Positions 60,587 to 64,000 of a stretch of DNA of 64,000 nucleotides are shown in pieces. This DNA is from Pseudofrankia coriaricola (lineage in GTDB: Bacteria; Actinomycetota; Actinomycetes; Frankiales; Frankiaceae): positions 1-64,000 of the forward strand of contig NZ_MBLO01000269.1 of the NCBI RefSeq assembly GCF_001854805.1, given 5' to 3'. The stretch's first letter is position 1; each line of letters starts with the position of its first letter. The translations under genes and the position numbers were made by a program. Under the pieces are notes generated by a model that made no database searches, was not told where the DNA came from, and saw only the letters and a list, made by a program, of their open reading frames with translations.

Positions 60587-62233
60587 ATGTCGTTGCGTGC
60601 CAGGTTGTTGCTCGCCCTGGTGGGACTGCTCGCGGTCGGCCTGACGCTCGGCGCGGTCGGAACCCATTTCGCCTTGCAGTCCTACCTGATGAGACGCCTG
60701 GACCAGCAGGTGCGTGACGCCCACCCGGTGATGGAGCAGACCCTGCTGCGCGGCACTGGCTATGGCGACAACGACAGCGATAACAGCGGTCAAGGTAGGT
60801 GGGGTAGCGCCGACGGTGACGATCGGGACCCGCGATTTGGCAGCGCGTTCCTGGTTGGAACCTACGGAGCGCTGTACGACGGCGGCGGCCATCGGCTGCT
60901 GGAGTCCAGCCCGGGCCCGAGTGGTGCCCGGACGCCGACCGAGCGCCCGGTCATCGAGGCCTGGCTGCTCGCCGCGGCCGAGGTTCGCCCGAACCTGGCG
61001 ACCGCCCCGCTGTGGACCGTGCCCGCCGAGGGGCACGACGACCGGTTCCGGATGCTCGCTGAGCGTTTCGACAACGGGGACGTGCTCGTCGTTGCCGTCC
61101 CCTACGCGGAGATGGACGCCACCCTCGAACGCGTGGCCAAGATCGAGATTATCGCGAGTTCGGTGGTGATGGCTGCACTGGTAGCGCTGGCCTACCTCCT
61201 CATCCGGGTCGGGCTGCGCCCGCTGACCCGGATCGAGCTTACGGCCGACGAGATCGCCGGGGGCGACCTGGCGAAACGGGTCGCGGACACAAGCCGGCGT
61301 ACGGAGGTCGGACGGCTCGGTCTGGCGTTCAACGCCATGCTCACCCAGATAGAGGCGGCCTTCCGCGCCAGGGAGGCATCCGAACAGCGATTGCGTCGCT
61401 TCGTCGCGGACGCCAGCCACGAACTGCGAACCCCGCTCACCTCGATTCGCGGCTATGCCGAGATGTTCCACCGGGGCGCCGCCGAACGGCCCGAGGACCT
61501 GGCCATGGTCATGCGCCGCATCGAGGAGGAGTCCACCAGGATGACCGGTCTGGTGGATGATCTGCTGCTGCTTGCCCGGCTGGACCAGGGGCCGGCGACC
61601 GAACGCGAGCCGGTCGATGTCGCCGCCATGGTCCGCGACATCGTGACCGATGCCCGCGTCGTCGCACCGAACAGGCTCATCGAGACCGGCACACCTCCGT
61701 TCCTGGAGATCACCGGCGATGAGGGCCGGCTACGGCAGGCGATCGGGAACCTCGTCCGCAATGCGCTCGTCCATACCCCGCCGGACACTCCGATCGCCGT
61801 GACCGTCGCCACCACCGTCACAAGTGCCGCGACGACCGCCGTCACCGACGCCGCTCCGAACCTGGCCAAAGCCGTCAAGGCGGCCGAGATCGGCGCGGAC
61901 CTGAATCCAGAGTCGATCGCCACGCCTGGCTCCTCGACGAGCGTGAATTCCTCGGGCAAGCGAGCCATGGGGCCAGGGAAGCACCTGGCTTCGGAGGCAG
62001 CCGACGTAGTGATTTCGGTTATCGATCATGGTGCGGGCATCCCCGAAGACGCCGTCGCCCACATTTTCGAACGCTTCTACCGTGCCGACCCGGGCCGCTC
62101 CCGCGACGCCGGCGGCACCGGGCTGGGCCTGTCCATCGTCGCGGCTGTCGCCGCCGCCCATGGCGGCCATATCGACTACCAGCCCACACTCGGCGGCGGT
62201 GCGACCTTCCGTCTCATCGTGCCCTGCCGCTGA
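60587..62233 (+). CDS. HisKA sensor histidine kinase of the flavin operon
   Basis: A 548-aa kinase with a first helix (LLLALVGLLAVGLTLGAVGT), an extracytoplasmic sensor of about 155 residues, a second helix (IIASSVVMAALVALAYLLI), HAMP (TADEIAGGDLAKRVADT), H-box FVADASHELRTPLTSIRGYA, N-box QAIGNLVRNALVHTP, and G-boxes VIDHGAGIPEDAV and GGTGLGLSIV. About 70 low-complexity residues (Thr/Ala, then Ser/Gly) are inserted between the N- and D-boxes of the ATPase domain. The sensor has a Gly/Asp/Ser-rich stretch (GYGDNDSDNSGQG). It may sense a redox-related signal outside the cell (inference). Confidence 0.94.
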   Translation: MSLRARLLLALVGLLAVGLTLGAVGTHFALQSYLMRRLDQQVRDAHPVMEQTLLRGTGYGDNDSDNSGQGRWGSADGDDRDPRFGSAFLVGTYGALYDGGGHRLLESSPGPSGARTPTERPVIEAWLLAAAEVRPNLATAPLWTVPAEGHDDRFRMLAERFDNGDVLVVAVPYAEMDATLERVAKIEIIASSVVMAALVALAYLLIRVGLRPLTRIELTADEIAGGDLAKRVADTSRRTEVGRLGLAFNAMLTQIEAAFRAREASEQRLRRFVADASHELRTPLTSIRGYAEMFHRGAAERPEDLAMVMRRIEEESTRMTGLVDDLLLLARLDQGPATEREPVDVAAMVRDIVTDARVVAPNRLIETGTPPFLEITGDEGRLRQAIGNLVRNALVHTPPDTPIAVTVATTVTSAATTAVTDAAPNLAKAVKAAEIGADLNPESIATPGSSTSVNSSGKRAMGPGKHLASEAADVVISVIDHGAGIPEDAVAHIFERFYRADPGRSRDAGGTGLGLSIVAAVAAAHGGHIDYQPTLGGGATFRLIVPCR

Positions 62234-62608
62234 CCGCGGTCATCGGCCGCATGGCCCGGCGACAGTTACCGTGGCGGTGCTCGATTGGTCTCGATCCCCG
62301 GAGATCGTGGCCAGATGACTCGCTTGAGGAGGCCGGCGGTCGGTCGGTCCGTTTGCCGGCTCGCCGGGCGTAGGCCAGCATCAGGGCTTGGGGCCGCCGT
62401 ACCACGAACGCATTGGCCCTACACCGTCCGGTGCTCCGCGCCGCGACCCGGGAGACTGCGTCCAGTCTCCGCTCGGTGGCGCATGGTGCTGACCGAACGC
62501 TGATCTACTGGAACGGGCCGTGTGGTCCAGGCACCGGTTCCAGATTCACGAGTCGTCCGCAGGACTCTCCCAGGGAATTCTCCGGCCGAGCGGACACGCT
62601 CTATCCTC
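62234..62608. other. Gap before the second ferric-reductase gene
   Basis: About 375 bases without a gene. A 7-bp hairpin (GGAGACT at 62451-62457 with 62464-62470) may end the kinase transcript. The phased TCCCAGG-type element occupies the last part. Confidence 0.5.
62557..62585 (+). promoter_or_regulatory. Phased TCCCAGG-type repeats upstream of the second ferric-reductase gene
   Basis: The 15-mer TCTCCCAGGGAATTC at 62566-62580 is identical to 56521-56535 upstream of the first reductase gene. Its TCCCAGG (62568) is flanked at exactly 11 bases by CCGCAGG (62557) and TCTCCGG (62579), each matching at five of seven positions. The element ends 23 bases before the ATG, against 22 in the first promoter. 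Confidence 0.6.
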
Positions 62609-64000
62609 ATGGACTCCACTCGGGTGCCGGGTGACGAGGCTTCGGCGGCCGATCTCGATCCCGTCGACTCGACCGACGTGCCGGCGACCATGCCGGGTTA
62701 CCGCCTTGAACCCGCGTCGGTGGGTGACGGGGGTCCGGTGGTCGACCTCGGTGCTGTCGACTCGACCGACGTGCCGGCGACCATGCCGGGTTACCGCCTT
62801 GAACCCGCGTCGGTGGGTGACGGGGGTCCGGTGGTCGACCTCGGTGCTGTCGACTCGACCGACGTGCCGGCGACCATGCCGGGTTACCGCCTTGAACTCG
62901 CGTTGCCGGCAGAAATGATGCCGAGTCCGGGGTCCTGGTCCGACCCGAGCCGCGGCACCGCCGCCGTCGACAACGCCAGGGATGACAACGCCAGGGATAC
63001 CGACGGCGGTAGGGATGCCGGTGCCGGCGAGGACGCCCCGGACGCCGGCGGCGCTGGAGATGCTGAGCGGGCCGGTGGCGGTGTTCCGCGCCGGGCGGTC
63101 GCCGAGGCGGCCCCCTCGGCCGGCGGGCGGTCGGTCGGGCGGGCGTCGGGCCCACGGTCGTCGCGGTCCGCGGGGTGGCGGGGGCGGCTCGCGGTGCGGG
63201 CGGGGCTGGTGGCCTGGGGCGTCCTGGTCGTGGGGCTGTGGTGGTTGGGCACCCCGGCGACCAGTCTGCGGGGCGGCGCGGCGGTGATGACCTCGTTCGG
63301 CCGGGTCTGCGGGCTGCTCGCGGCCTACCTGATGCTGGTCGAGCTGCTGCTCATGGCGAGGATTCCGGTGCTCGAGCGGGCCGTCGGGCTGGGACGGCTG
63401 GCGGCCTGGCACCGGGGGCTGGGCACTAACATCGTGCTGCTGATGGTCCTGCATGTGCTGCTGACGGTCTGGGGCTATGGGCTTGCTGATCACCGGCAGC
63501 CGGTGTCCGAGCTGTTTACCGTGATCACGACCTATCCGGAGATGTGGAAGGCGACGATCGGCGTGTTGCTGTTCGTCACCGTCGGGGTGGCCAGCGCCCG
63601 TACGCTGCGCCCACGGATCTCCTACGAGGTCTGGTACCTCCTGCACCTGACCTCCTACGCGGCCGTGCTTCTGGTCTACGGGCACCAGGTGTCCACCGGT
63701 GCCGAGTTCGTCGGCCACCCGGTCAACCAGCGGCTCTGGCGGGCGATGTACGTGGCTGTGTTCGCCTGCCTGGTCATCGGGCGGCTGGTCCTCCCGCTTG
63801 TCGCGACCGCCCGGCATCGACTGCGCGTGGAGCGTGTCGTCGAGGAGGCGCCGGGGATCGTCTCGGTGTGGATCCGCGGCCGGAACGTGGACCGGCTCGG
63901 GGCACGGCCCGGACAGTTCCTGCGGTGGCGGTTCCTCGCCCCGGGGCACTGGCTCAGCGCGCATCCCTACTCGTTGTCCGCACCGCCCCGGCCGGACCGG
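62609..64000 (+). CDS. Second ferric-reductase-like transmembrane flavoprotein (runs off the window)
   Basis: 464 codons are present and the 3' end is beyond the window. It is a close paralogue of the 56563 gene over the whole membrane domain (RLAVRAGLVAWGVLVV, WHRGLGTNIVLLMVLHVLL, WYLLHLTSYAAVLLVYGHQ) and into the FAD domain (HPYSLSAPP). The N-terminal hydrophilic region is much longer (about 190 residues against 90) because of a 31-residue tandem repeat and an Asp/Gly/Ala-rich stretch. Start ATG 62609 aligns with the first paralogue (MDSTR/MNSTR). A second flavin operon may continue to the right. Confidence 0.92.
   Translation, partial: MDSTRVPGDEASAADLDPVDSTDVPATMPGYRLEPASVGDGGPVVDLGAVDSTDVPATMPGYRLEPASVGDGGPVVDLGAVDSTDVPATMPGYRLELALPAEMMPSPGSWSDPSRGTAAVDNARDDNARDTDGGRDAGAGEDAPDAGGAGDAERAGGGVPRRAVAEAAPSAGGRSVGRASGPRSSRSAGWRGRLAVRAGLVAWGVLVVGLWWLGTPATSLRGGAAVMTSFGRVCGLLAAYLMLVELLLMARIPVLERAVGLGRLAAWHRGLGTNIVLLMVLHVLLTVWGYGLADHRQPVSELFTVITTYPEMWKATIGVLLFVTVGVASARTLRPRISYEVWYLLHLTSYAAVLLVYGHQVSTGAEFVGHPVNQRLWRAMYVAVFACLVIGRLVLPLVATARHRLRVERVVEEAPGIVSVWIRGRNVDRLGARPGQFLRWRFLAPGHWLSAHPYSLSAPPRPDR
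62663..62897 (+). repeat. 93-bp tandem repeat in the second ferric-reductase gene
   Basis: Two apparently identical 93-bp units (62663-62755, 62756-62848) and the first half of a third (62849 to about 62897) encode 31-residue repeats starting VDSTDVPATMPGYRLE. The first paralogue has one diverged half-unit at the same place (PDSTGARRTMSGQRHE), so the repeat expanded after duplication. The near identity suggests it is recent. Confidence 0.92.

Overview
The window looks like a chromosomal segment of a high-GC actinomycete, most simply a Frankia-type organism. This is an inference from the very GC-rich codon usage, frequent GTG and TTG starts with 4-base stop/start overlaps, and typical actinobacterial families (DUF3052, DUF3516 helicase, HisKA_3 kinases, an actinobacterial c-di-AMP riboswitch in front of a cell-wall lytic enzyme). 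No rRNA, tRNA or CRISPR array was recognised.

Layout. 1-10.2 kb is an accessory region: the tail of an IS630-type transposase touches a four-gene minus-strand module (Z1 ATPase, GHKL ATPase, two unknown proteins) that resembles the Z1/GHKL restriction-like defence clusters but has no methylase in view. It is followed by decayed genes (RCC1 repeat protein, DUF559/AbiEi-like), a thymidylate-kinase-like gene and an SNase-like protein. 10.4-19.7 kb holds a YdcF protein, a Ski2-like DUF3516 helicase, a NarL-type two-component pair and an ABC ATPase/permease pair. 19.8-23.1 kb has a secreted lysozyme-like/peptidoglycan-binding protein under a c-di-AMP riboswitch and a CRP-type site, and a membrane-anchored PstS-like protein. 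23.1-35.1 kb is a large potassium locus on the minus strand: 27-aa small ORF, kdpF, kdpA, kdpB, kdpC, an APC-type permease, kdpD, kdpE. 11-bp-spaced direct repeats lie at similar distances in front of both transporter units. 35-56 kb is mixed metabolism and regulation: broken CorA, orphan histidine kinase, DUF3052, SRPBCC, amidohydrolase, polytopic membrane protein, Nudix, thioredoxin, MFS exporter, XRE/MmyB regulator, VOC proteins, methyltransferases, GNAT, HxlR, an M50 protease fused to SRPBCC, and an AraC/VOC divergent pair.

56.5-64 kb is an extracytosolic flavin/electron-transfer locus: ferric-reductase-like membrane flavoprotein, exported FMN-binding protein, ApbE flavin transferase, OmpR-type regulator, histidine kinase, and a second ferric-reductase paralogue running off the window. 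Both reductase promoters carry 11-bp-phased TCCCAGG-type repeats 22-23 bases before the start codon. These are candidate operators for the regulator encoded between them.

A recurring feature is low-complexity Gly/Ala/Asp insertions, often built from 6- or 9-bp DNA repeats, inside or at the ends of otherwise conserved proteins (KdpE, KdpB, KdpD, ABC ATPase, histidine kinases, MFS, AraC, amidohydrolase). All start sites, operators and hairpins were read by eye; nothing was computed or searched.
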